From positions 1 to 7,932 of the forward strand of contig DATJLQ010000239.1 of the NCBI GenBank assembly GCA_035509415.1: 7,932 nt of DNA, given 5' to 3'. The notes beneath the pieces were generated by a model. The model ran no database searches, was not told the origin of the DNA, and saw only the letters and a program-made list of their open reading frames with translations. The position numbers and the translations under genes are program-made. Source of the stretch: DATJLQ01 sp035509415. GTDB lineage: Bacteria > Pseudomonadota > Alphaproteobacteria > JACZXZ01. Below, piece after piece: positions 1 to 7,026 of this stretch (the first letter of the stretch is position 1; every line of letters starts with the position of its first letter).

Positions 1-154
1 GCGGCGCGTTCGGGACCCGGCGCGGGCCTCTTTCCGTTACCAAGCCCTTTCAGGCCCGTGTATGATGCGGCCCAAGTGGGGGCCATCATCTCGACATTGA
101 CGACTCTGCGCCCCGACGAGCTCGGCGTGACCATCTTGATCTGGGAGGAAATCA
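1..154. other. Region upstream of the TRAP binding protein gene
   Basis: No recognisable gene lies here. It holds a possible promoter (37-66) and the strong ribosome binding site of the next gene (GGAGGA, 144-149). One + frame is open from the window edge to a TAA at 175-177, overlapping the start of the next gene by 23 bases. By hand count, between 67 and 156 that frame has about 83% G/C at third positions against 53% and 43% at first and second positions, the pattern expected of coding DNA in such a genome. It could be the tail of an upstream gene or a small leader ORF, but 30 codons is a small sample and I recognise no domain. Confidence 0.5.
37..66 (+). promoter_or_regulatory. Possible sigma-70-type promoter for the TRAP binding protein gene
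   Basis: A TATGAT hexamer at 61-66 matches the -10 consensus at five of six positions. TTACCA at 37-42, 18 bases upstream, matches the -35 consensus at four of six. This would give an untranslated leader of roughly 80 bases before the start at 155. Such hexamers are not rare by chance, and alphaproteobacterial promoters often diverge from this consensus. Confidence 0.3.
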
Positions 155-1249
<1,095 letters not shown>

Positions 1250-1258
1250 CCGCCGCGT

Positions 1259-1276
1259 CCGGCGCTCCGGCGCCGG
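1259..1276 (+). repeat. Small hairpin with UCCG loop, 3' of takP
   Basis: A perfect 7-bp stem closes a TCCG loop ten bases after the takP stop codon. As RNA this is a C(UCCG)G tetraloop of the very stable UNCG class. Its 12-base core GCGCTCCGGCGC (1262-1273) recurs exactly in the terminator hairpin at 1298-1309. No T tract follows, so on its own it is probably not a terminator; it may protect the 3' end or strengthen termination. Confidence 0.6.
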
Positions 1277-1290
1277 CGCTTGCCGCTCGA

Positions 1291-1321
1291 AAGCCCCGCG
1301 CTCCGGCGCGGGGCTTTTTTT
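1291..1321 (+). terminator. Intrinsic terminator of takP, between convergent genes
   Basis: An 11-bp perfect stem (1291-1301 with 1306-1316) closes a TCCG tetraloop and runs directly into seven T residues (1315-1321). It lies 41 bases after the takP stop and 23 bases beyond the dctM stop, which comes from the other strand. Read on the - strand the same hairpin is followed by only three T residues, so it should stop takP transcription strongly and the dctQM transcript less well. Confidence 0.92.
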
Positions 1322-1343
1322 GCGCGCGCGGCGCTTGGGCTCG

Positions 1344-2936
1344 CTACTGGGGCGCCTGGATGTTGATCTGGACGTCCGCGGGGTTGATCTTCGGGCCGCT
1401 GTCGAGGCCGCCGAGCACGAGCTGCGGGAAGGCGATGATCAGCCCCACCATGATGAGCTGGATGATGACGAACGGCACGACACCCCAATAGATCTGGCCG
1501 GTGGTGACGCCCGCGGTCTTGCGGCCCGTGACGCGGTCGATGAAGTCGCTGCTCGGCGCCACGCTGCGGAAGTAGAACAGCGCGAAGCCGAAGGGCGGGT
1601 GCATGAACGAGGTCTGCATGTTGACCCCGAGCAGCACGCCGAACCAGATGAGGTCGATGCCGAGCTTGTCCGCGACTGGCCCGAGCAGCGGAATGACGAT
1701 GAAGGCGAGCTCGAAGAAGTCGAGGAAGAAGGCGAGCACGAAGCAGAGCGCGTTGGTCACGATCAGGAAGCCGATCTGGCCGCCCGGAAGGCTCGTGAGC
1801 AGATGCTCGACCCAGAGATCCCCGTTCACGCCGCGGAAGATCAGGCTGAAGGTGGTCGAGCCCACCAGGATGAAGATCACGAACGAGGACAGCTTCGCCG
1901 TCGTGTCCATCGCCTGACGCAAGAGGTCCCAGCTGAGCCGGCGGTTCGCGAGTGCGAGCAGAAGGGCGCCCGACGCCCCCATCGCCCCGCCCTCGGTCGG
2001 CGTCGCAATGCCGAGGAAGATGGTGCCGAGGACCAGGAAGATGAGCGCCAAGGGCGGCATCATCACGATCACCACCTGCTGCGCGAGCCGGCTCAGGAGC
2101 CGGGTCTTGAGCAGCCGGTCGCCGACCGCGACCACATAGGCGCCGAGCCCGGTCATGCCGCAGGCCCAGATCGGATGGGTGTATCTCGTGAGCTCGAACG
2201 CAGCGCCCACCGAGACGAGCGTCACCGCGGCGAGCGAGGTATAGCCTGTCTTGCCGCTCTCCTCGCGGATGGTGATCGCCTCGGGCGGCAGCGCCGGCGC
2301 GTCCTTGGGCCGGAAGACGGTGACGATCATGACCCAGATCACGTAGAGGCCCGCGAGCGCGAGGCCGGGGATGAAGGCGCCCTCGTACATGTCGCCGACC
2401 GAGCGGCCGAGCTGGTCGGCCATCACGATCAGGACCAGGCTCGGCGGGATGATCTGGGCGAGCGTGCCCGAGGCCGCGATCACGCCGGCCGCCAATTTCC
2501 GGTCGTAGCCGTAGCGCAGCATGATCGGGAGCGAGATGAGCCCCATCGAGATCACCGACGCCGCGACCACGCCGGTGGTGGCGGCGAGCAACGCGCCCAC
2601 GAAGATCACCGCGTAGGCGAGCCCGCCGCGCAGCGGCCCGAACAGCTGCCCGACGGTATCCAGCAGATCCTCGGCCATGCCGCTGCGCTCGAGGATCAGC
2701 CCCATGAAAGTGAAGAACGGAATCGCGAGCAGCGTCTCGTTGCCCATGATGCCGAACACGCGCTCGGGCAGCGCCTGGAACAGCTGCGGCTGGATGAGGC
2801 CGAGCTTCAGGCCCACCAGGCCCCAGATGAGCCCGTTGGCGGCGAGCGAGAAGGCGACCGGATAGCCGATCAGGAGCACGATCACGAGCGAGCCGAACAT
2901 CAGGGGCGCGATGTCGGCGATGAGGAAGGCGCCCAT
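1344..2936 (-). CDS. dctM: TRAP transporter large permease subunit (DctM family)
   Basis: This is the large integral inner-membrane subunit of the TRAP transporter, which carries the ion-coupled transport path. It is hydrophobic throughout, with many predicted membrane helices, and has family blocks such as GYPVAFSLA near the N-terminus, LLAIPFFTFMGLILERSG, GALLAATTGVVAASV, a GVIAASGTLAQIIPPS block, and the second-half ATPTEGGAMGA motif (Thr312 onward). At 530 residues it is roughly 100 longer than the usual DctM (about 425-430). Most of the excess seems to lie around residues 215-310, just before the second TPTE-like motif, and includes extra hydrophobic segments. The start is two bases after the dctQ stop, so the pair is translationally close and surely one operon. 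It belongs functionally with the TakP-like protein encoded convergently. Confidence 0.95.
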   Translation of the reverse strand: MGAFLIADIAPLMFGSLVIVLLIGYPVAFSLAANGLIWGLVGLKLGLIQPQLFQALPERVFGIMGNETLLAIPFFTFMGLILERSGMAEDLLDTVGQLFGPLRGGLAYAVIFVGALLAATTGVVAASVISMGLISLPIMLRYGYDRKLAAGVIAASGTLAQIIPPSLVLIVMADQLGRSVGDMYEGAFIPGLALAGLYVIWVMIVTVFRPKDAPALPPEAITIREESGKTGYTSLAAVTLVSVGAAFELTRYTHPIWACGMTGLGAYVVAVGDRLLKTRLLSRLAQQVVIVMMPPLALIFLVLGTIFLGIATPTEGGAMGASGALLLALANRRLSWDLLRQAMDTTAKLSSFVIFILVGSTTFSLIFRGVNGDLWVEHLLTSLPGGQIGFLIVTNALCFVLAFFLDFFELAFIVIPLLGPVADKLGIDLIWFGVLLGVNMQTSFMHPPFGFALFYFRSVAPSSDFIDRVTGRKTAGVTTGQIYWGVVPFVIIQLIMVGLIIAFPQLVLGGLDSGPKINPADVQINIQAPQ

Positions 2937-2938
2937 CG

Positions 2939-3499
2939 TCAGACCCCCGCCTCTTCCTCGGGCGTGACGCCGTGGGCGCGCTCGACCGCGTCGGGGATGA
3001 GGCCCTTGAGGCGCGCGACGCGCTTGATGATCTCGGACACGTTCTGGACGATGAGCAGGAAGAACCCGACCGGGATCAGGAGCTTCACCGGCCAGCGCAG
3101 CAGGCCGCCCGCGTTCGACGACACTTCATGCAGCCGATAGGATTCGGCGAAGAACGGCCAGGACAGCCACATGATGATGGCCGCCATCGGGAACAGGAAG
3201 AACACGCCGCCCAGGATGTCGATCCAGAGCTGCACCTTGCGCGGGAGCCGGCTCACGATGATGTCGATGCGCACGTGCTGATTGCGCAACAGCGTGTAGC
3301 CCGAGCACAGGAGGAAGATCGCCGAGAACAGGTACCATTGGAGCTCGAGCCAGGCGTTCGAGCTGGTATCGAGCGCGTAGCGGATGGTGGCATTGGCCGC
3401 GCTCACGATGACCGAGAGCAGCACGAGCCAGTAGACCGCCTTGCCGATCGACTCCGTCATTTTGTCGATCAGCGCGCTCAGCTTGAGCAGGAATTGCAA
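2939..3499 (-). CDS. dctQ: TRAP transporter small permease subunit (DctQ family), TTG start
   Basis: This is the small membrane subunit that pairs with DctM. The 186-residue protein shows four hydrophobic helices at about residues 20-40, 52-72, 93-115 and 137-158. It has the family-typical pattern: Leu-Glu-Leu-Gln-Trp before helix two, and NQHVRIDI in the cytoplasmic loop after it. Translation most likely begins at a TTG (3499-3497), because an excellent Shine-Dalgarno sequence, GGGGAGG on the - strand (3511-3505), sits five bases upstream. The first ATG in frame (3460-3458) would shorten the protein by 13 residues and lacks such a site. A TTG start may lower expression of the permease relative to the binding protein. 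The C-terminal tail is charged, and dctM follows after two bases. Confidence 0.93.
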   Translation of the reverse strand: MQFLLKLSALIDKMTESIGKAVYWLVLLSVIVSAANATIRYALDTSSNAWLELQWYLFSAIFLLCSGYTLLRNQHVRIDIIVSRLPRKVQLWIDILGGVFFLFPMAAIIMWLSWPFFAESYRLHEVSSNAGGLLRWPVKLLIPVGFFLLIVQNVSEIIKRVARLKGLIPDAVERAHGVTPEEEAGV

Positions 3500-3742
3500 C
3501 CAAGCCTCCCCTGGGCTTCCCCGACCGGTCTTCTTGCTCGAACCGCGGCGCCATCATGCCATAGGCGGATACCGCTCGCCAGGGCCCGCGGGGCCCCGGC
3601 ACCGATGCGCGTCGAATGGCCGTGGCGTTCCCCTGGCGCGGGCTCCCTTTAACGCGCCCGTTTGCTTTTGTAAACTGCGGGGAGCCCGTCCGCCGGTCCG
3701 GCTCGGCCGGACGCGAACCTTACGCGATGGGAGACCGCATCG
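3500..3742. promoter_or_regulatory. Divergent intergenic region between dctQ and the DUF3553 gene
   Basis: This 243-bp stretch should carry the promoters of the leftward dctQM operon and the rightward DUF3553 gene. I see no gene. Visible structure: a GGGCCC-GCG-GGGCCC repeat (3582-3596), an A/T-richer island at about 3648-3676 with TGTAAA (3669-3674) as a possible weak -10 for the rightward gene, and a CGTCCG/CGGACG inverted repeat (3687-3692 with 3708-3713) that could fold in its leader. GGGAGA at 3729-3734 is the ribosome binding site of the rightward gene. No clear -35/-10 pair was found for the leftward operon. Confidence 0.4.
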
Positions 3743-3937
3743 ATGGATCAGCGTTCCGCCGACCCCCGTCTCGTGCCGGGCGCCCTGGTGCGCCACCCGG
3801 CCGAGCCCGATTGGGGTCTGGGCCAGGTCCAGTCCGCGATCGGCGCGCGCGTCACGGTCAATTTCGAGCATGCAGGGAAGCGCGTGATCAACGGCGCCGC
3901 GGTGGCGCTCGAGGTCGTGGGCGGCGACGGGGATTGA
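3743..3937 (+). CDS. Small DUF3553 domain protein
   Basis: A 64-residue soluble protein that is almost entirely one DUF3553 domain (about residues 8-58). It shows the family pattern PGALVRHP, then DWGLGQVQS, then VTVNFEHAGKRVI. Short free-standing members are common in alphaproteobacteria. The beta-rich pattern with a GxGxV turn resembles the small Tudor/CarD-like domain that also occurs at the C-terminus of UvrD/PcrA helicases, where it contacts RNA polymerase; a nucleic-acid or protein-docking role here is only inference. The start has GGGAGA eight bases upstream. It precedes the DUF2478-DUF364 gene by 67 bases on the same strand, so co-transcription is possible, but no functional link is known. 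Confidence 0.85.
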   Translation: MDQRSADPRLVPGALVRHPAEPDWGLGQVQSAIGARVTVNFEHAGKRVINGAAVALEVVGGDGD

Positions 3938-3945
3938 AGGCTGAC

Positions 3946-4014
3946 ATGGGTCTCGGAAGCGAAAATCTCGGAAGCGACGATTTCCGAAGCGAAGGTGCGG
4001 CGGCATGGCGATGA
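3946..4014 (+). CDS. Possible 22-residue leader peptide
   Basis: An ATG at 3946 follows GAAGG (3936-3940) at a five-base spacing and opens a 22-codon frame ending in TGA at 4012-4014. That stop forms an ATGA overlap with the second in-frame ATG (4011) of the downstream gene, an arrangement often used for translational coupling. The peptide is made largely of a five-residue repeat. There is no homology evidence, and the frame may be an accident of the tandem repeat array. Confidence 0.2.
   Translation: MGLGSENLGSDDFRSEGAAAWR
3951..3995 (+). repeat. Three tandem 15-bp repeats before the fusion gene
   Basis: Units begin at 3951, 3966 and 3981 with an exact 15-bp period. The first two share TCTCGGAAGCGA; the third has T-T-T-C-C-G-A-A-G-C-G-A, two changes. 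Because 15 is a multiple of three, the array also encodes a five-residue repeat (LGSEN, LGSDD, FRSEG) in one frame. It fills most of the gap between the DUF3553 stop and the next start, and its last bases supply the GAAGG ribosome binding site (3991-3995). It could be a binding-site array or part of a short leader ORF. Confidence 0.85.
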
Positions 4015-5351
4015 ACCGGGCCGACCAGGCGCCGGCGACGCTCGCGCCGAGCCTCGCGACACCGCCGCCGCTCGTCCCCGGCGTCGTGCTCTATGCGCCC
4101 GACAGCCCGAAGAGCCGCGTGCTCCACGCCTTCGCCGAGGAGCTCTCGGCGCGCGGCTTCGCCGTTGCGGGCGTCGTGATCGACACGCTCTACGACGGCG
4201 CCGATACCAAGACCGGGCTCGACCTCATCGATCTCGCGACCAAGCGCCGCCTCCCCTATGCGCGGCCCGGGACGCGCGGCATCGAGATCGGCCGCTGGGT
4301 GCTCGATCCCGCGACCGTCGAGGCCGGCGAGCGCGCGATCGCGTCGGCCGTCGCGTCGGACGCCGATCTCATCGTGATCGACAAGTTCGGCCCGCTCGAG
4401 GGACGCGGCGCCGGCTTCGCCACGGGCCTCGCAGCGGCGCTCGCCTGCGGCCGGCCCGTGCTGATCGCCGCGCGCAGCGAATTCCTCGACGGCTGGGACG
4501 CGTTCGCCGCACGCCCGACGGTGGCGCTCCGGCCGACGCTCGAGGATTTATGGCGCTGGTGGGGCCCCTATCGCCTCTACGACGATCTCGCGCGCGGGGT
4601 GGCGGACGCCCCCGCGCGGCGCGTCGTGCTGGGCCTGAATTGGACCCTGGTCGAGGGACCGGAGGGATGCGGCCTCGCCCATTCGCCGGCGCGCGATGCG
4701 CCGGGCTGCCGGCCGCTCGCCCGGGCGGGCGATTATGCCGGCATGAGCCTCAAGACACTTGCCAAGCTATCCACGTCGTGGAATCCGTTCGAGGCGGCGC
4801 TCGGCCTCGCCGCGATCAACGCGCACTACAATCGTCCCGGCGCCGTGCCGGCCGGCGAGGGGGCGAACGGCCTCGAGCTGTTCGCGAGCCTCCCGGGCCG
4901 GAAGCTCGTCGTGGGCCGCTTCCCGGAGCAGGCGCGGCGCATGCCCGACGCCCTCGTGATCGAGCGCGTGCCGGCAGCGGGCGAGCTTCCGGCGCACGCC
5001 GCCGACTGGGTGCTGCCGGCGGCGGACGCGGTCGCGATCACGGCGTCGGCGCTCGGCAACCTGACGCTCCCCGGCATCCTCGAGCGCTGCCGCGGGGTCC
5101 GCGCGGCGCTGATCGGGCCCGGGACGCCGCTCACGCCGCGGCTCCATGCCTATGGCATCGACTGGCTCTCGGGCCTCGTGATCGAGGACGCGGATCTGGC
5201 CGCGCGCGCGATCGCCGAGGGGGGCGCGGTCAAGGCCTTGAAGCGCTGCGGCCGCATGGCGACCCTTGCGCGGCCGCCCGCGCGCGCCGAGCCGCGACCC
5301 GCGCGGGCCCGTGGCGAGCGCGCGGCGCCGATCCCGAAGGCAGTGCCTTGA
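4005..5351 (+). CDS. DUF2478 - DUF4213/DUF364 fusion protein (putative metal handling)
   Basis: A cytosolic 448-residue protein with no known reaction. Residues about 26-180 resemble DUF2478, a THEP1/NTPase-like fold: a first strand VVLYAPDSPKSR (27-38) where a P-loop would sit but lacks GxxGxGK, and DLIVIDKFGPLEGRG (Asp126-Gly135) at the Walker B-like position. Residues about 200-275 match DUF4213 (GLNWT, residues 210-214; the NPFEAALGLAAINA block, Asn260 to about 273). Residues about 290-420 match DUF364, a putative heavy-metal-chelation domain: VGRFPE (303-308), an ITASALGNLTLPGIL block around Asn352, and IGPGTPL (370-376). The last 28 or so residues are a low-complexity Arg/Ala/Pro tail. 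DUF2478 is, to my knowledge, often near molybdate genes, which suggests molybdenum or other metal handling, but that is inference. Start 4005 has GAAGG nine bases upstream; 4011 is an alternative. Confidence 0.8.
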   Translation: MAMNRADQAPATLAPSLATPPPLVPGVVLYAPDSPKSRVLHAFAEELSARGFAVAGVVIDTLYDGADTKTGLDLIDLATKRRLPYARPGTRGIEIGRWVLDPATVEAGERAIASAVASDADLIVIDKFGPLEGRGAGFATGLAAALACGRPVLIAARSEFLDGWDAFAARPTVALRPTLEDLWRWWGPYRLYDDLARGVADAPARRVVLGLNWTLVEGPEGCGLAHSPARDAPGCRPLARAGDYAGMSLKTLAKLSTSWNPFEAALGLAAINAHYNRPGAVPAGEGANGLELFASLPGRKLVVGRFPEQARRMPDALVIERVPAAGELPAHAADWVLPAADAVAITASALGNLTLPGILERCRGVRAALIGPGTPLTPRLHAYGIDWLSGLVIEDADLAARAIAEGGAVKALKRCGRMATLARPPARAEPRPARARGERAAPIPKAVP

Positions 5352-5520
5352 GGGGCGGAAAAGCGGCCCGCGCCAGTGGCTTGGCCCCGGGGCGCTTGGC
5401 TCGCCTTTCGGAATCGCCCATGCTATCAATAGCGCCCGCCGCGAACGCGCCGGGCCGGCGCCGTCCGCCGGATCGAGACGGAAGGGGCCGCCGAGGATTG
5501 ACCGCGCAGAAATCGACTGC
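5352..5520. promoter_or_regulatory. Intergenic region upstream of lpxD with possible promoter
   Basis: This 169-bp gap separates the fusion gene from the lipid A module, and no gene was seen in it. A TGC-TATCAA element (5421-5429) looks like an extended -10 and is overlapped by a short inverted repeat, GCTAT-CA-ATAGC (5422-5433), that could be an operator. The best -35-like hexamer, TTGGCT (5396-5401), is 22 bases away, too far for a standard promoter. This would give a leader of about 85 bases. No clear terminator for the fusion gene was found, so read-through is possible. Confidence 0.3.
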
Positions 5521-6591
5521 ATGAAACTGAGCGATATCGCGACCGCCCTCAACGCCCGTCTGGTCGGCGACGGTGCCATCGAGATCGACCGGCCGGTCAA
5601 TCCGGCGGACGCCGAAGGCCCGCGCGACTTGGCGCTCGCCATGGAGCCCGGCGCGTTCGAGCTCCTGAAGAGCTCGCCCGCGCGCGCGGCCGTGCTGCGC
5701 GAGGGCACCGAGCCGCCCGCGGGCCGCCTCGAGGGCTATCTCCTGGTCGGGCGCGCGCGCTACGCCATGGCGCGGATTCTGGAATTGTTCGACCGGCCGG
5801 TGCACGCCGAGCCGGGCGTGCATCCGAGCGCTGTCATCGGACCCGGCGCCGAGATCGGGCGCGGCGTGCGCATCGGACCCCACTGCGTGGTCGGCCCGCG
5901 CGCGCGCATCGGTGCGCGCACCACGCTCGTCGCCCAGGTCACGGTCGGCGCCGAGGCCGCGATCGGCGAGGATTGCCTGATCCATCCGGGCGCGCGCATC
6001 GGCGAGCGCGTCGTGCTCGGCCACCGCGTCATCCTCCAGAACAACGCGAGCATCGGCGCCGACGGCTTCAGCTTCGTCACGCCCGAGCTCGCTTCGGTCG
6101 AGAGCGCCAAGGAGACGGGCGCGCTCACGGCCAAGGTGCAGGACCTGGTGCGCATCAACTCGATCGGCACGGTCGTGCTCGGCGACGACGTCGAGGTGGG
6201 CGCCAACAGCTGCATCGACCGCGGCACGGTGAGCACGACCCGCATCGGCCGCAACACCAAGATCGACGATCTGGTGATGATCGGACATAACTGTGTCGTC
6301 GGCGAGAATTGTATGCTATGCGGTCAAAGCGGCGTTGCGGGCAGCACGGTGCTGGGAGACCGGGTCGTGCTGGGGGCCCGCGTCGGCGTCGGCGATCACG
6401 TCACGATCGGCAACGACACGGTGCTCGCGGGCGGAGCGCTCATCGGCCACAACGTGCCGCCGCGCTCGCTCCTGGTCGGCATCCCGCCGCTGCCGCGCGC
6501 GGAGGCCTACGAGCTGCATCGGAACATGCGCCGCCTCGGGCGCCTCTTCGAGGAGGTCGCGGCGCTCAAGAAGCGCGTCGAGGGCAAATGA
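5521..6591 (+). CDS. lpxD: UDP-3-O-acylglucosamine N-acyltransferase (LpxD family)
   Basis: LpxD transfers a 3-hydroxyacyl chain from acyl carrier protein to UDP-3-O-acylglucosamine, the third step of lipid A synthesis, in the cytoplasm. The 356-residue protein has an N-terminal uridine-binding domain (about 1-95), a left-handed beta-helix of hexapeptide repeats (about 97-315; IGPGAEIGRGVRIG and similar) and a C-terminal helical tail. His256 (IGHNC) and His293 (GDHVTIG) are spaced 37 residues apart, exactly as His239 and His276 of the E. coli enzyme, so catalysis should be intact. A segment at about 186-210, between GADGFSFV and RINSIG, is longer than in E. coli LpxD, as in a second, paralogous LpxD type of some alphaproteobacteria. 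The usual neighbours (bamA, fabZ, lpxA) are absent; acp and a ketosynthase follow instead. The ribosome binding site before 5521 is weak, and the start is chosen from the family-like N-terminus. Confidence 0.9.
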   Translation: MKLSDIATALNARLVGDGAIEIDRPVNPADAEGPRDLALAMEPGAFELLKSSPARAAVLREGTEPPAGRLEGYLLVGRARYAMARILELFDRPVHAEPGVHPSAVIGPGAEIGRGVRIGPHCVVGPRARIGARTTLVAQVTVGAEAAIGEDCLIHPGARIGERVVLGHRVILQNNASIGADGFSFVTPELASVESAKETGALTAKVQDLVRINSIGTVVLGDDVEVGANSCIDRGTVSTTRIGRNTKIDDLVMIGHNCVVGENCMLCGQSGVAGSTVLGDRVVLGARVGVGDHVTIGNDTVLAGGALIGHNVPPRSLLVGIPPLPRAEAYELHRNMRRLGRLFEEVAALKKRVEGK

Positions 6592-6613
6592 CAGGGGCGA
6601 CGCGCGCCGCAGC

Positions 6614-6656
6614 GCCGGGCGGGCATCGCCGGGCGGGCGGCGCCAGACGGGCATCG
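6614..6656 (+). repeat. Short nested direct repeats between lpxD and acp
   Basis: The 93-bp gap between lpxD and the acyl carrier protein gene contains an exact 11-base direct repeat, GCCGGGCGGGC, at 6614-6624 and 6628-6638. CGGGCATCG also occurs twice, at 6620-6628 and 6648-6656. No inverted repeat with a T tract is visible, so the genes are probably co-transcribed. The repeats may be simple slippage products in G/C-rich DNA. Confidence 0.6.
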
Positions 6657-6684
6657 ACGGACAGGACGGAAATGGGGAGCTGAC

Positions 6685-6966
6685 ATGGCCAGTGTGGAAA
6701 ACGACGTGCTGGACATCATCGCGAAGCAGGGGAACGTCGACCGCGCCAAGCTCAGTCGCGGCGCGGCGCTCACGGAGCTCGAGATTCAATCCCTCGACGT
6801 GGTCGAGATCGTGTTCGCGATCGAGGAGAAGTTCGACATCACGGTGCCCTACAACGCCAACGATCCCTCGGGCGCCAATGCGGGCATCGCGTTCAAGACC
6901 GTGGGCGACGTGGTCGACGCGGTGCAGAAGCTGGTCGACGACAAGACGGCGGCGAAGCCCGCTTGA
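6685..6966 (+). CDS. Specialised acyl carrier protein (AcpXL/NodF-like)
   Basis: An acidic 93-residue acyl carrier protein. Ser36, in EIQSLDVVEIVFAIEEKF, is the expected 4'-phosphopantetheine attachment site. The residue before it is Gln instead of the Asp of the classical DSL motif of housekeeping AcpP, but the following helix (SLDxxxIVFAIxxxF) resembles AcpXL, the carrier for very-long-chain fatty acids of rhizobial lipid A, which is also about 92 residues long. A lysine/alanine-rich tail ends the protein. GGGGAG at 6674-6679 is a good ribosome binding site. The position between lpxD and a ketosynthase supports a dedicated role in lipid A acyl-chain supply; NodF-like or other secondary-lipid carriers remain possible. 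Confidence 0.88.
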   Translation: MASVENDVLDIIAKQGNVDRAKLSRGAALTELEIQSLDVVEIVFAIEEKFDITVPYNANDPSGANAGIAFKTVGDVVDAVQKLVDDKTAAKPA

Positions 6967-7026
6967 GTACCTGCGGCATCCCGCTTGCGGCGCGTGCAAC
7001 CCGGCAATTCGGATGGATCCCGTGCG

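Noticed and set aside
1320..3140. A 606-codon open frame on the + strand opposite dctM and dctQ
   Set aside because: It is antisense to two clear membrane-protein genes, and its product is an implausible Asp/Glu/Arg/His-rich chain, the usual mirror of hydrophobic codons in G+C-rich DNA.
3582..3596. A GGGCCC-GCG-GGGCCC repeat as a terminator or operator
   Set aside because: There is no T tract, and such G/C palindromes arise readily by chance here; it is kept only as a note in the intergenic region.
3500..3742. A riboswitch or small RNA in the divergent region
   Set aside because: Apart from a 6-bp inverted repeat, no conserved aptamer-like structure or promoter-terminator pair could be seen.
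5266..5520. An upstream extension of the LpxD frame
   Set aside because: The frame is open, but the added residues are Arg/Ala/Pro-rich, overlap the end of the fusion gene, and extend beyond the normal LpxD N-terminus, which matches from Met at 5521.
3995..5524. A 509-codon + frame overlapping the DUF2478-DUF364 gene
   Set aside because: It is one frame off the real gene, is dominated by Arg/Ala/Gly, and lacks any family motif.
5230..6288. A 352-codon - frame across the lpxD start
   Set aside because: It is antisense to the hexapeptide repeats of lpxD; its repetitive look is inherited from those repeats.
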